The translations under genes and the position numbers were made by a program. Below the pieces are notes generated by a model, which saw only the letters and a program-made list of their open reading frames with translations, had not been told where the DNA came from and did no database searches. From Sinorhizobium shofinae (GTDB taxonomy: Bacteria > Pseudomonadota > Alphaproteobacteria > Rhizobiales > Rhizobiaceae), in the NCBI GenBank assembly GCA_001704765.1, contig MBFK01000126.1, positions 186,001-250,000 of the forward strand: 64,000 nucleotides of DNA, written 5' to 3'. Of this stretch, positions 8,902 through 16,996 are shown piece after piece. Position 1 is the first letter of the stretch. Every line of letters begins with the position of its first letter.

Positions 8902-9875
8902 GCGACTTCTCCCGCCATTTCGAGCGCCCGGACGATGGTCCGTGGCAAGAGTTCGGCTTTGAAGTGATTGTGACGCAGCGGCCGGGCCCCTCGGGCGGCT
9001 AACCGCGCGGCCTCCTCGAAGGCCTGCCGGTCGGGTCCCTTTCCAACCAGCTCGGCTTCGCAATCGCGCAGGCGCCACGGCCGCGTGCCAACGCCGCCCA
9101 CTGCGATACGGGCCTGACGGATCACACCATCCTCGACCAAGAGCGCAACCGCCGCCGAAACCAGCGCGAATTCATATGAAGCCCTGTCGCGGACTTTCAG
9201 ATAACGCGCACGGCGACTGTGAGGCCCACCCGGCACACGTATTTCGACAATGAGCTCGCCCGGGAGCAATGTGTGTTCGAGATGTGGCGTGTCGCCCGGC
9301 AGCCGGAAGAGTTCTTCGACCGGGAAGCTGCGCTCGCCTTGTGGGCCTCGGACCCGCATCGTTGCGTCGAGTGCCACCAGAGCAACGGCAACGTCGGAAG
9401 GATGCGTCGCCACGCAGTGATCGCTGGTGCCAAGGATAGCATGACCGGCATTCAATCCGTCGATTGCTGCACAGCCCGATCCCGGGGTACGCTTGTTGCA
9501 GCCCGCATCGAGCATGCGGAAATAAGGACATCGCACCCGCTGCAGCAGGTTGCCGCCCATCGAGGCCATATTCCGTAACTGCGGCGAAGCGCCCTCGATC
9601 AGACTTTCGGCGATCAGCGGTTGCAGGCGCTGGACATTGGCGTCGGCGGCGACTTCGGCCATTCGCGCCAACGCGCCGATGACGAGGTGTTCGCCCTCCA
9701 CACGGATGCCGCCCAAGGGAAGCCTGTTGATGTCGATGAGCCGTTCTGGACGCTCGACCTCCTCGCGCATCAGATCGACGAGCGTGGTGCCGCCGGCAAT
9801 ATAGCGCGCGCCCGCAGCGGCCGCCGCAATCGCATCTTCGGTGCTATCAGGTTTCTCCAACACGAAGGGAAACAT
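8898..9875 (-). CDS. paoB: Periplasmic aldehyde oxidoreductase, FAD-binding subunit
   Basis: A 325-residue FAD-binding medium subunit (CO dehydrogenase flavoprotein family). The FAD site shows ARYIAGGTTLVDLMREEV (residues 24-40) and MASMGGNLLQRVRCPYFR (about 103-120). Cysteines 116, 126, 135 and 154 (RCPYFR, AGCNKR, GSGCAA, DHCVATHPSD) match the additional [4Fe-4S] site known from E. coli PaoB, so an extra cluster is likely. It passes electrons between the PaoA 2Fe-2S centres and the external acceptor. It overlaps paoC and lies 3 nt after paoA. Confidence 0.93.
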   Translation of the reverse strand: MFPFVLEKPDSTEDAIAAAAAGARYIAGGTTLVDLMREEVERPERLIDINRLPLGGIRVEGEHLVIGALARMAEVAADANVQRLQPLIAESLIEGASPQLRNMASMGGNLLQRVRCPYFRMLDAGCNKRTPGSGCAAIDGLNAGHAILGTSDHCVATHPSDVAVALVALDATMRVRGPQGERSFPVEELFRLPGDTPHLEHTLLPGELIVEIRVPGGPHSRRARYLKVRDRASYEFALVSAAVALLVEDGVIRQARIAVGGVGTRPWRLRDCEAELVGKGPDRQAFEEAARLAARGARPLRHNHFKAELLPRTIVRALEMAGEVA

Positions 9876-9878
9876 CGT

Positions 9879-10490
9879 TCAGGTCCTCCCGGCCGCGTCG
9901 GCGACCGCTGCGACGATGCCTGGATAGGCGCCGCAGCGACAGATATTTCCGCTCATCCAGAACTGGATCTCTTGCGGCGAGCCTGCGTGGCCCTCGGCAA
10001 TGCAGCCTAGTCCGGACATGATCTGGCCGGGCGTGCAGAATCCACACTGCAAGCCCTCGTGCTCAACGAATGCCTCCTGGAGGGGATGGAGCACGCCATC
10101 CTTTTCGAGCCCTTCGATTGTTTCGATCTGGGCTCCGCCGTGCATGGCGGCCAGGGTCAGACAGGAGACAATGCGCTTGCCGTCGACGAGAACCGTGCAT
10201 GCGCCGCAGGCGCCCTGATTGCAGCCCTTCTTTGTGCCCGTGAGATCGAGTGTCTCGCGCAGGACATCCAGGACCGACTGGCGTGGATCGACAGTGAGCG
10301 TGTGAATGCGACCGTTCACGGTCATCGTCAGGGTCATATCATTCTTGACGACGGCAGGAGAGCTGCTTGTTGCAGCCACAGTCTCAGGCGGCAAGGCGGC
10401 CAGCGTCACCGCTCCGGCCGTTACCTGAAGCGCTTCCCGGCGAGACATGATGGGGCCTGGCAGATGCAATTCTGACGGATTCTCGGCCAT
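9879..10490 (-). CDS. paoA: Periplasmic aldehyde oxidoreductase, 2Fe-2S subunit with Tat signal
   Basis: A 203-residue small subunit. A twin-arginine signal (SRREALQVTAGAVTLAAL, residues 16-33) exports the folded complex to the periplasm. The plant-type ferredoxin domain has GCNQGACGACTVLVDG and a following Cys, and the C-terminal all-helical domain has LQCGFCTPGQIM and ICRCGAYPGI, giving the eight cysteines for two 2Fe-2S clusters. It is the first gene of paoABC. The 183-base gap upstream to the AraC-type gene presumably holds its promoter. Confidence 0.94.
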   Translation of the reverse strand: MAENPSELHLPGPIMSRREALQVTAGAVTLAALPPETVAATSSSPAVVKNDMTLTMTVNGRIHTLTVDPRQSVLDVLRETLDLTGTKKGCNQGACGACTVLVDGKRIVSCLTLAAMHGGAQIETIEGLEKDGVLHPLQEAFVEHEGLQCGFCTPGQIMSGLGCIAEGHAGSPQEIQFWMSGNICRCGAYPGIVAAVADAAGRT

Positions 10491-10673
10491 GACAGAACAT
10501 CCTCTTCAGCGCAGGTGATCGCGCACACGATAGGATCCATGCCGCCGCGCCACTGTCGCGATCTTTCGGAATTGTTCGGATATTGCGGTCGGGAGATGCA
10601 CGCAGTCCGCAATAGGCGGCCTCCATTGCACCTAGGGTTGCTTGATGGCCGATATCGCAAACAGACCGGGAAT

Positions 10674-11558
10674 TCAGAGCCTGCGGCGGAACTCACTCGG
10701 TGTGAGGCCTACCACTTTGCGGAAGCTCGCTGAAAAAGAGGATTGCGTTTCATAACCGACGACAAGGGCGACATCGATAATGCGCAGCGTTCGGTCTTCA
10801 AGGAGAGTCTTGGCATAGGCGATACGCTGGCGGGTCAGCCATTCATACGGCGTGTGCCCGGTGGCCATGCGGAAGGCCGTGCAGAAATGGAAGCGGCTCA
10901 AATTGACGAGATCAGCCAGCTCCTGAAGCCTGATGTCCTGCGTGATATTCGCGCGGATGTATGCGGTGACGCGCCTGACCTGCCAGCTCGGCAGGCCGCT
11001 CCGCGGGCCGGGTGAGATTGGCATCGAGCTTGCGGAATGAGCTCTGATAAGTTGCAGGCAGACAAGATCGAGGAGTTGCTCAATGTACAAATGCGAAATG
11101 GCGTCTACCGAACTAACCTCGTCATTAATCAGTTTCATGATCGTGAACAGTTTGGGGTCGCTGAAATTCACGCGATCGATGAGTTCGGGCTCTCGGCCAT
11201 TGCCTACCTGATCCGCACAAGCCAGAAGGCGTGCATGGCCCAAGAAGATATTCGACACCTCGACGGAACCGTCCGCCCGCCAAAGCCCGTCGTGCCCTCT
11301 CGGTGCTAATGTTATCGTCCCCGGCCTTGCCGGAGCAGAAATCGTCTGACGGCCGACCTTCACCGAGGCCATGCCCTTCCCGGCGTATTTCGCAGCGAGA
11401 ACATGATCCTTCAGGGGTGGAAGATTGTATTCGAAGGGCTCGTTGCGCCATCGACCGACCAGCCGGGTGTCGCCAGAAAACGCCTCTGGAACCACGGGTG
11501 GCGACAGGCCTCGTTGCAAACGACGAATATGGGCCGTCGGGTCCGCAAGCCCACCCAT
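10674..11558 (-). CDS. AraC family transcriptional regulator
   Basis: A 294-residue regulator with a C-terminal AraC/XylS double HTH (about residues 190-294): VRRVTAYIRANITQDIRLQELADLVNLSRFHFCTAFR and HTPYEWLTRQRIAYAKTLLEDRTLRIIDVALVVGYE, ending with the typical SSFSASFRKVVGLTPSEFR. The N-terminal part is a cupin-like ligand domain of the type seen in rhizobial AraC proteins. GGAG precedes the ATG by nine bases. It lies upstream of and co-directional with paoABC, so it may control that operon, perhaps in response to an aldehyde; this is inference. Confidence 0.9.
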   Translation of the reverse strand: MGGLADPTAHIRRLQRGLSPPVVPEAFSGDTRLVGRWRNEPFEYNLPPLKDHVLAAKYAGKGMASVKVGRQTISAPARPGTITLAPRGHDGLWRADGSVEVSNIFLGHARLLACADQVGNGREPELIDRVNFSDPKLFTIMKLINDEVSSVDAISHLYIEQLLDLVCLQLIRAHSASSMPISPGPRSGLPSWQVRRVTAYIRANITQDIRLQELADLVNLSRFHFCTAFRMATGHTPYEWLTRQRIAYAKTLLEDRTLRIIDVALVVGYETQSSFSASFRKVVGLTPSEFRRRL

Positions 11559-11764
11559 GGAGGACTTCTCCTATCGAACTGCAGGAGCCTATGCGTTCTG
11601 GAACGCGTAGCATTTCTTGCGCCATTTGAGAATACCTCGCGCCAACGTAGGTCAACTTCTTCGCGTAATTTGGACATTCGCTCTCAGGCGCACCGCGCAC
11701 TTTCGAAGCGTGGACATCGCATAGGTGCCATCGAAGGGCTGGCTGCGAAGGTCTCCTTAAGGGT

Positions 11765-11905
11765 ATGGAGGAACACATCCAGTACCTTCACGGCGATGGC
11801 ATGCTGTGATGAACCAGGACTTCATCACTAGAATGGCAATCGCGCGCGTCCACCCGTTCAGAGACGGAAACGGGCGCGTTGGCCGACTACTTCCTCGGCA
11901 TTGAC
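11765..11905 (+). pseudogene. Remnant of a Fic-domain protein
   Basis: A short plus-strand reading frame contains HPFRDGNGRVGRLL, which is a complete Fic motif (HPFx[D/E]GNGRxxR) of AMP-transferases. It is preceded in that frame by DFITRMAIARV and, in another frame, by MEEHIQYLHGDG, which resembles the segment just before the motif in Fic proteins. The frame stops at about 11905, right after the motif. So only a shifted, truncated core survives. It abuts a phosphotransferase remnant, pointing to repeated deletion in this zone. Confidence 0.5.
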
Positions 11906-12444
11906 GAGCATAATCGGGAAATCTTGAGCTTCCTCCCAGGCGAGGTTCCAAGCGACCTTGGACACTACACCGACGCTCAGCTTCTGGCCGCCGCAACGCT
12001 TCTGCGACGCTTCCACGATGCGAGTGTCGGATTTCCATCTGTCCAGCGCGTGAATGCCGAAGTCATGTGCCATAACGATTGGGGACCGACGAACGCTGTA
12101 TCATCGATGATTTGCCGCGAGGCGTCATCGATTTCGACACAATAAGGCCAGGCATGCGCCACTGGGACCTGGGTTATTCGACCTTTGCCTGGCTCGATCT
12201 TGGCAATCCCGATTTCACGGGCGACGAACAGATTCGACGCCTCGCCGTATTTGCGGATCGCTACGGACTGGAAGACTGCCCTGCCGCTGCAATCGCCGTC
12301 CATGCCGTCGCGCGACAGACTGCCTTGGCAGTATCGGGAAGAATGCAAGGCAACCCCGAAATGGCGGACTGGGCGACTGCGGCTGCAACCTGGACCGTCC
12401 TTCACGTTACGGAGCGATTGAGCCCCACCGGTTACTCGATGTAA
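11879..12444 (+). pseudogene. Frameshifted aminoglycoside phosphotransferase (APH)-like gene, N-terminally truncated
   Basis: The first frame (from 11879) reads LGIDEHNREILSFLPGEVP and later LLAAATLLRRFHDASVGFPS and VMCHNDWGPTNAV, the catalytic HND loop of the APH fold. At about 12104 the frame shifts, and the next frame continues with CIIDDLPRGVIDFDTIRPGM (the metal-binding IDFD motif) and RHWDLGYSTFAWLDLG to a stop at 12444. Joining the two gives a typical APH C-lobe, but the N-terminal lobe is missing. This is a broken kinase, not a functional resistance gene. Confidence 0.72.
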
Positions 12445-12521
12445 CCGATCACAAACTCGCGAAGACGCCGGCCGTCATGCAGATGTCTGAAGGACTCAAC
12501 GTAATTGCGAGCGAATGCCTC

Positions 12522-12686
12522 TCATGGCAGGCTCGGCGGCGCGATGAACTGGTAGTACGCCCACACTAGAACCAACCCTGCTATCACGGCAAGCCAGGTA
12601 AGCGCCTTCCGCCGCATTGGAGTGATCGCCCTTGGCTCCTGCTTTGATTTCCGTCGTTCAAACTTAATGATGTTGTCGTCGCTCAT
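12522..12686 (-). CDS. Small single-span membrane protein (54 aa)
   Basis: A 54-residue protein reading MSDDNIIKFERRKSKQEPRA with one transmembrane helix near the C-terminus (ALTWLAVIAGLVLVWAYYQF). GGGGAC lies just upstream of the ATG. Small proteins with an MSDDN-IKFERR-type start and one helix occur widely in rhizobia, usually as conserved hypotheticals. Function unknown. It is probably host core sequence persisting within a decayed zone. Confidence 0.7.
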   Translation of the reverse strand: MSDDNIIKFERRKSKQEPRAITPMRRKALTWLAVIAGLVLVWAYYQFIAPPSLP

Positions 12687-12789
12687 GTGGTCCCCTTAGT
12701 CACGGTCGACCTCATAGCACACTGTTGTCGTTTTCATGTCCTGAATCGCCCAAGAGCAGCACGCGACAGTCACCCGAGATCAGTCCATA

Positions 12790-13007
12790 ACCCAGACCTT
12801 GTCCCGGGTGCCCTGGGGCTGGCACTCGGTGTGTCGTACCAGCAGGTGCAGAAATACGAAAGTGGCCGCAGCAGGGTTGGCGCGAGCCGACTTCAGGCCA
12901 TTGCAAAAGTGCTTGATGTCCCCCTTTCATACTTTTTCTGGTGTTGCCGGGGGACTCCGCCAGATCAGAGCGTGGAGCGGCTGCGACGCTCATCCGTCGT
13001 TTCGTAG
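12790..13007 (+). pseudogene. Remnant of an XRE-type HTH regulator
   Basis: The segment LGVSYQQVQKYESGRSRVGA followed by SRLQAIAKVLDVPLSYFF is the DNA-binding core of the common alphaproteobacterial repressor family. The usual first helix is missing or out of frame, and the C-terminal tail after SYFF is short and atypical. No convincing start codon or Shine-Dalgarno site fits. I read it as a truncated gene. Confidence 0.5.
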
Positions 13008-13071
13008 GTTCCAAAAGGAATTGATTTGACGTTCAACATGGTCAATAAGATACTCCTCTCAGACACCAAAT

Positions 13072-14001
13072 ATGTCTGTGGAGAGCTTCATGAAAGACAG
13101 GATCAGGCTGACAGTAACGCGTTTTTTCGCGAAGTTCGATACCGTGCCACGCGTGACGCTCGCTGAAAAATTGGGAGTTGCGGAAAAGACCCTCCAACGG
13201 CTACGGGACGCAACGAACGAACCTAGTGACGGCACGCTCAGACGAATGCTTGAACTGATAGAACAGCATGACGCCGAGGCGATGGCCAGTGACAGTGATC
13301 GGCTGATGCGGGCAGAGCAAATAAGGGCCAATCACGAGAAGCAGCAGCGCGAGATTGCTCTTCCAGCGTACGAGGATAAGCGTGAAAAGCGGTATCCGCG
13401 CTGGTTCGATAGGGTTAAGGGCCATATCAAGGACGAGAAGTACCTTGAGGCGATTGACGCGATCCTTGACCATCGGGACGACAAAGCAACGTGGTCTCAT
13501 ATCGATAAGGAGGCTACGCCATATATCCTTCATACGCTCGGAGTTGCCTATTATCGCACCGGCCGGAACCTTGAAGCTTTGGAAGCCTCTGAGGCTGCTT
13601 TGGCCGACCTCGCAAAAGGTGGGCGGAACAGCGTATCTTCCGAACTACAGGCCTGGTGCTTGATCATCAAGGGGCTAAGCTTGATGAGGCTGTGGAGGAC
13701 AAGGGAAGCGTTTGCGGCCTTTGAAGAGGCCATTCTCATGCGCCCAGAGACCGATGGGGCTTACTACAATGCGCTTTGCTGCGCGAGCTTGCTCAAGGCA
13801 CAGGACCTCGTCGGTCTTTGGGCTGGCAGATATATCGAAGCGGTATCTCGCTTTGAGCTTGAAGACATAAATGATGTCCTGTCTCGAGTAGACGTGGACA
13901 AGGACCTTGTCTTTTTTCGGGAGTTGCCTATAATCGAGGACTTCAAAGCCCGACTGTTGAAAGAGAGAAGCGGAAGGAGCAATCGAAATGCTGAGAGATA
14001 A
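13072..14001 (+). CDS. HTH-TPR protein of unknown function
   Basis: A 309-residue soluble protein. Residues about 7-60 contain a helix-turn-helix-like segment (TLAEKLGVAEKTLQRLRDAT), residues about 75-105 are charged and helical, and about 145-240 form TPR-like helices (YILHTLGVAYYRTGRNLEAL and AFAAFEEAILMRPETDGAYY). The start could be 13072 or the ATG at 13090, which has GGAGAG just upstream. Base composition is lower in GC than the flanking host genes, suggesting acquisition. It lies 34 bases before a membrane-protein gene on the same strand. I do not recognise a named family. Confidence 0.72.
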   Translation: MSVESFMKDRIRLTVTRFFAKFDTVPRVTLAEKLGVAEKTLQRLRDATNEPSDGTLRRMLELIEQHDAEAMASDSDRLMRAEQIRANHEKQQREIALPAYEDKREKRYPRWFDRVKGHIKDEKYLEAIDAILDHRDDKATWSHIDKEATPYILHTLGVAYYRTGRNLEALEASEAALADLAKGGRNSVSSELQAWCLIIKGLSLMRLWRTREAFAAFEEAILMRPETDGAYYNALCCASLLKAQDLVGLWAGRYIEAVSRFELEDINDVLSRVDVDKDLVFFRELPIIEDFKARLLKERSGRSNRNAER

Positions 14002-14035
14002 GCCCGGCTGGGTGACGCATTACTAACGCGACAGG

Positions 14036-14542
14036 ATGTCCAAGGAAAAAGTCATCTTTCCTAAGCAAGAGGATACGCGATTGTGGTCGCGTATTCGCAA
14101 AAAGTTTCGGGCTGCCCTCTCTGCGGATTCTCCCGCATCGAGCGACCGTCTACCAAATCGCTGGTGGGCGAGCGGTCTGACCTTGGTCGCCGGGACGTTT
14201 TTCGTCTATTGCCTTCTTGCGAACTTTGTTCCGGGTGATTGGCTAACAGTTGCTCAGATGGGGCTGCTCTCGGTCATTGGCGGGTTGGTCGCAGCTTTAT
14301 GGACGTTCCTGTATATCACGAACGCAAAACGGCTGTTGAAACGAGGCTTTTTCGCAGGGGCATTCATCACGCTCCTAGCAATCATCGGTTATTCTTGGTC
14401 GTTCAAAGTGGGCGGGATCGCCCCCACACCGGTTGAAGTTGCTGCAGAAGCAACGCCGATGCAAGGCTTGTCGATATTCGGGGCTGTTTTGATCGTAGCC
14501 TTGTTATTCCTCGGAATGCTGCACGAATCGAAGAACTCCTAG
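14036..14542 (+). CDS. Multi-helix membrane protein paired with the HTH-TPR gene
   Basis: A 168-residue protein with a cytoplasmic basic N-terminus (about 45 residues) and four hydrophobic segments (about 48-65, 72-95, 102-121 and 143-162). No catalytic motif is visible. It is co-directional with the HTH-TPR gene and closely spaced, so the two probably form an operon. A regulator/sensor plus membrane effector arrangement occurs in many defence or toxin systems, but that is only a hypothesis here. Confidence 0.68.
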   Translation: MSKEKVIFPKQEDTRLWSRIRKKFRAALSADSPASSDRLPNRWWASGLTLVAGTFFVYCLLANFVPGDWLTVAQMGLLSVIGGLVAALWTFLYITNAKRLLKRGFFAGAFITLLAIIGYSWSFKVGGIAPTPVEVAAEATPMQGLSIFGAVLIVALLFLGMLHESKNS

Positions 14543-14713
14543 TCGCTGTGCCAGCACCGACGTGCGAAGAACCAGCTTAGGGTTTCCGGGTCGTGGACAA
14601 AGTCTTCGAACGGAAGATGGTCTTCGAGGAACGACTCGCGCCACGGAGGCGCAAACTACCCCTTTCGCTTTGGATTTTGAAGGAAAACTGCCTCGGGATC
14701 GGTCAGTCTGCAA
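14539..14713 (-). pseudogene. Amber-interrupted C-terminal coding remnant
   Basis: Minus-strand frame reading DPEAVFLQNPKRKG, then an in-frame TAG (14656-14658), then FAPPWRESFLEDHLPFEDF and VHDPETLSWFFARRCW to a stop at 14539. The composition looks like genuine protein, but no start codon is present and an amber codon splits it. I do not recognise the family. Confidence 0.3.
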
Positions 14714-15323
14714 GTGGTTGGGTGCGGACAGCCGCGCAACTGGCCTTGATCGGTAAAAGGTTGTCCCCTTCTCCAGTGCCCGTCATTGCGGTCAGGCGGA
14801 TGACTTCTCCGCAGCCCGTGTCGAACTCGATGTAGCGGGCCGTCTCCGGATCGAATGACATTTGGGGGCCCTGTACTCGGATGTTGCGGATTTGTCGGTC
14901 CAGATCGATGATCTTGAATGCGTTAGGCGAGGAGCGTGCCCGTTGCTTGAGCAGTCTTTCTAGCCAAGGACGGGCCTCTGCAGCCGTGTTGATGGGGCGG
15001 TATTCACGGGTCTCGTGAACATAGGCGGCGACTGCTGCTCCAAGTATGCCGAGGAGCAGGCACGTCGCTGATCCTGCGAGTGCTCCGCGCCGCAGGCGTC
15101 CATCCGTGCTTGAGGCGAGCGTCAAGCCGCCAGCAAGGCAAGAAGCCAAAGCCAGCCAGATCGACAGGAGCATGATCAACGGCTCTCTTGTGATCTCGTC
15201 GTTTGCTACCGAAACGACGAGAAGAAGCGTCAATAATGCTAGCCCCGCCATCGCCAGGATGACGAAGACGACAACTGCGAAAATGACCACGGTCATGGCC
15301 ACCGATCTCATCCAACGCTTCAT
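14703..15323 (-). CDS. Membrane protein of unknown function
   Basis: A 206-residue protein with four hydrophobic segments in the first 105 residues (VVIFAVVVFVILAMAGLALL, then IMLLSIWLALASCLAGGLTL, then ATCLLLGILGAAVAAYV) and a soluble C-terminal part of about 95 residues containing two cysteines. The ATG at 15323 (MKRWMRSVAM) is preferred over one six codons upstream. No family recognised. It lies just outside the prophage left junction. Confidence 0.6.
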   Translation of the reverse strand: MKRWMRSVAMTVVIFAVVVFVILAMAGLALLTLLLVVSVANDEITREPLIMLLSIWLALASCLAGGLTLASSTDGRLRRGALAGSATCLLLGILGAAVAAYVHETREYRPINTAAEARPWLERLLKQRARSSPNAFKIIDLDRQIRNIRVQGPQMSFDPETARYIEFDTGCGEVIRLTAMTGTGEGDNLLPIKASCAAVRTQPLAD

Positions 15324-15341
15324 CTCTGTTGTTTGCCACAC

Positions 15342-15700
15342 CCAATCAAGTCCGCAAGTATTCGACCGATCGCTACCGTAAGGCCCGGTCTGAGACGGCC
15401 CCGATCCAGACGACCTTATCTCGCTGCAGCTATCGAACTACTGCTTTCATTCCCCAGCTGCTTGCCTCTACGAGCAAAGAATTTCGCTCTAAAGACCGGA
15501 TAAATAAGCGCGAGTAACACCGCCGGCAGCGCGATCAGATGCATCGCCGGGGGAACTTGCGAATCGTTAAATGATGCCGGGGAATTCAACGGATCGGATG
15601 AAGGGGGCGCTTTCGGGCGCACTTTTCCTTTCCGGGGCGTGGCCAACCCGTGGGCAACCCGTGGGCAACTGGCCAAATTCATCAATGAAATCAAATACTT
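15342..15700. other. Intergenic region left of the prophage junction
   Basis: About 360 bases without a convincing gene. A minus-strand frame ending at 15416 encodes a hydrophobic stretch (MHLIALPAVLLALIYPVFRA) but lacks a Shine-Dalgarno site. Around 15640-15675 the sequence CCCGTGGGCAA is repeated in tandem. If the prophage were removed, this DNA would follow the tRNA-Ile2 3' end directly. Confidence 0.45.
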
Positions 15701-15716
15701 TGGTGGGCCCGGAGGG
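15701..15716. repeat. attL core
   Basis: Exact copy of the last 16 bases (in plus-strand orientation) of the tRNA-Ile2 gene at 63237-63252. Identity ends abruptly after the core (CCAG here, ACTC at the tRNA). A 16-bp match coinciding with a tRNA 3' end is very unlikely by chance. Confidence 0.88.
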
Positions 15717-15745
15717 CCAGCAAAATCGCAATGTTTTTAAGGGGG

Positions 15746-15809
15746 TTTGCCAAATTTTCGGCCGCTGATTTCCCTATCCGTTCCATAGTTTGCCAAATGG
15801 TTGCCAAAA
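15746..15809. promoter_or_regulatory. Integrase arm-type sites, left end
   Basis: Three TTTGCCAA-like sites lie at 15746-15757 (TTTGCCAAATTT), 15789-15797 (TTTGCCAAA) and 15801-15809 (TTGCCAAAA). The same motif is clustered next to attR. Repeats at both phage arms, absent from the flanking host side in this form, are what tyrosine-integrase arm-binding sites look like. Confidence 0.65.
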
Positions 15810-15882
15810 GGCATAACCAGCGCAAGTGCCGCCCGCCTCAACCGCAGTTCCGAAACGCGCGGCAGCTGCTCGATAGCTCTTG

Positions 15883-16905
15883 TTAAACCTTCTCGTAATC
15901 GCGCCGCAGCAAGAGGGACATCGCTGACGGCGGCCGGTTCCCTGTCCCTGAGATGCTCTTCGCTATCTCGGCACCCTCTCTACGGAACTCGGTGAGCCTT
16001 GCCTCAACGCTGCCAATCTCTCGAACGTCCATGTTAAATCTGAGCGCAGTTCCGGGGAACGATGTCTCATGGTTCGTTTTCGTCTTTCGCGAGAGGTGAA
16101 TTGCGGTCGTGCCGCTCGCGAGCACAAAGTTCCCGCCGTTTCTGGCAAGCCGGTTGGTCATATAAAGCCCATAACCGGAGTTATACCAGTTGTTAGACGT
16201 ACGCGGCAGGTGTGTTTTACCGGATACGCTTGGAAGCAGACTGTATTCGATTGCCTGCTTATCTGTTGGGAATCTGAAGTTCGGGTTGGTTGCCAGACCA
16301 CGGCGAATACCGATTCCGAAATCTGCGACCGCGAACTCAACCTTATTACTCTTCGGCCAGTACTGGGCGCAATAATAGAGAGTTGTGGCGCCGCTATGCT
16401 CGAAGACATTACGCATAACCTCTCGCACAGAGTATGAAAGCACATCATACATATCTGCGTTCGTCTTTCGGTCTCGGGCTATGACAAGAGCAAGTCTGTC
16501 CGCGTGCCGTTGCACCAGATCAGGCAGTTCCCGATACTGGTCCATCTTTTCTTCAAACAATTCCTCTTTGGTAAGCTCTGTGATGGGGATGTAATCGTCG
16601 CTACCGTTTGCTTCGCCAACCTTCTTTCCGTGCTCGACACCGAGTAAACTGAAAAACCCCATATGAGCCGGATAAGTGTGATGATGATGTCCTTCACACA
16701 CGAATTGAAGCTCCGGGTTTCGCATACGGAGTGATTTCAGTTTGCAGGCAAGGAAAAGCATCGAAAACGGCGCGAAGAATGTCGCTGGCTGGCTGAATTC
16801 AAGCGTCAGGCGATCATGCATTGCGTAATAGTCCAGCTCCTGCGCGAAGCTGAAAATTGTCGAAAGGTCTGTTCGGTTCGGGAATTTCAACCTCGCCTGC
16901 GCCAT
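15883..16905 (-). CDS. GHKL-fold ATP-binding protein (prophage cargo)
   Basis: A protein of 340 residues (ATG at 16905; a GTG at 16938 would add 11). The second half has the Bergerat ATP-binding fold: N-box YSVREVMRNVFEHSG (Glu162, Asn166, His170), G1 box VADFGIGI (about 192-199), G2-like SGYGLYMTNRLARNGG (about 243-258) and a GTALRF motif (285-290). The first 100 residues have a STAS-like alternation of strands and helices. This resembles stand-alone anti-sigma/STAS-ATPase architectures and some phage-defence ATPases, rather than a histidine kinase, since no phosphoacceptor His box is seen. It lies next to attL, a usual site for lysogenic conversion genes. Function unknown. Confidence 0.75.
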   Translation of the reverse strand: MAQARLKFPNRTDLSTIFSFAQELDYYAMHDRLTLEFSQPATFFAPFSMLFLACKLKSLRMRNPELQFVCEGHHHHTYPAHMGFFSLLGVEHGKKVGEANGSDDYIPITELTKEELFEEKMDQYRELPDLVQRHADRLALVIARDRKTNADMYDVLSYSVREVMRNVFEHSGATTLYYCAQYWPKSNKVEFAVADFGIGIRRGLATNPNFRFPTDKQAIEYSLLPSVSGKTHLPRTSNNWYNSGYGLYMTNRLARNGGNFVLASGTTAIHLSRKTKTNHETSFPGTALRFNMDVREIGSVEARLTEFRREGAEIAKSISGTGNRPPSAMSLLLRRDYEKV

Positions 16906-16996
16906 GATGCTCCGGTGACCGTTGTCGTTGTCCTGCACTTACCTTAAGCGTGACAACCGGCGCTCGCTAGCAGCGAAGATCTCTGCAGCACAAGAT

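Noticed and set aside
15640-15675. Tandem CCCGTGGGCAA units as a possible CRISPR or arm-type site
   Set aside because: Units are about 11 bases with no spacers, and lie outside the att boundary. Only a short tandem repeat is supported.
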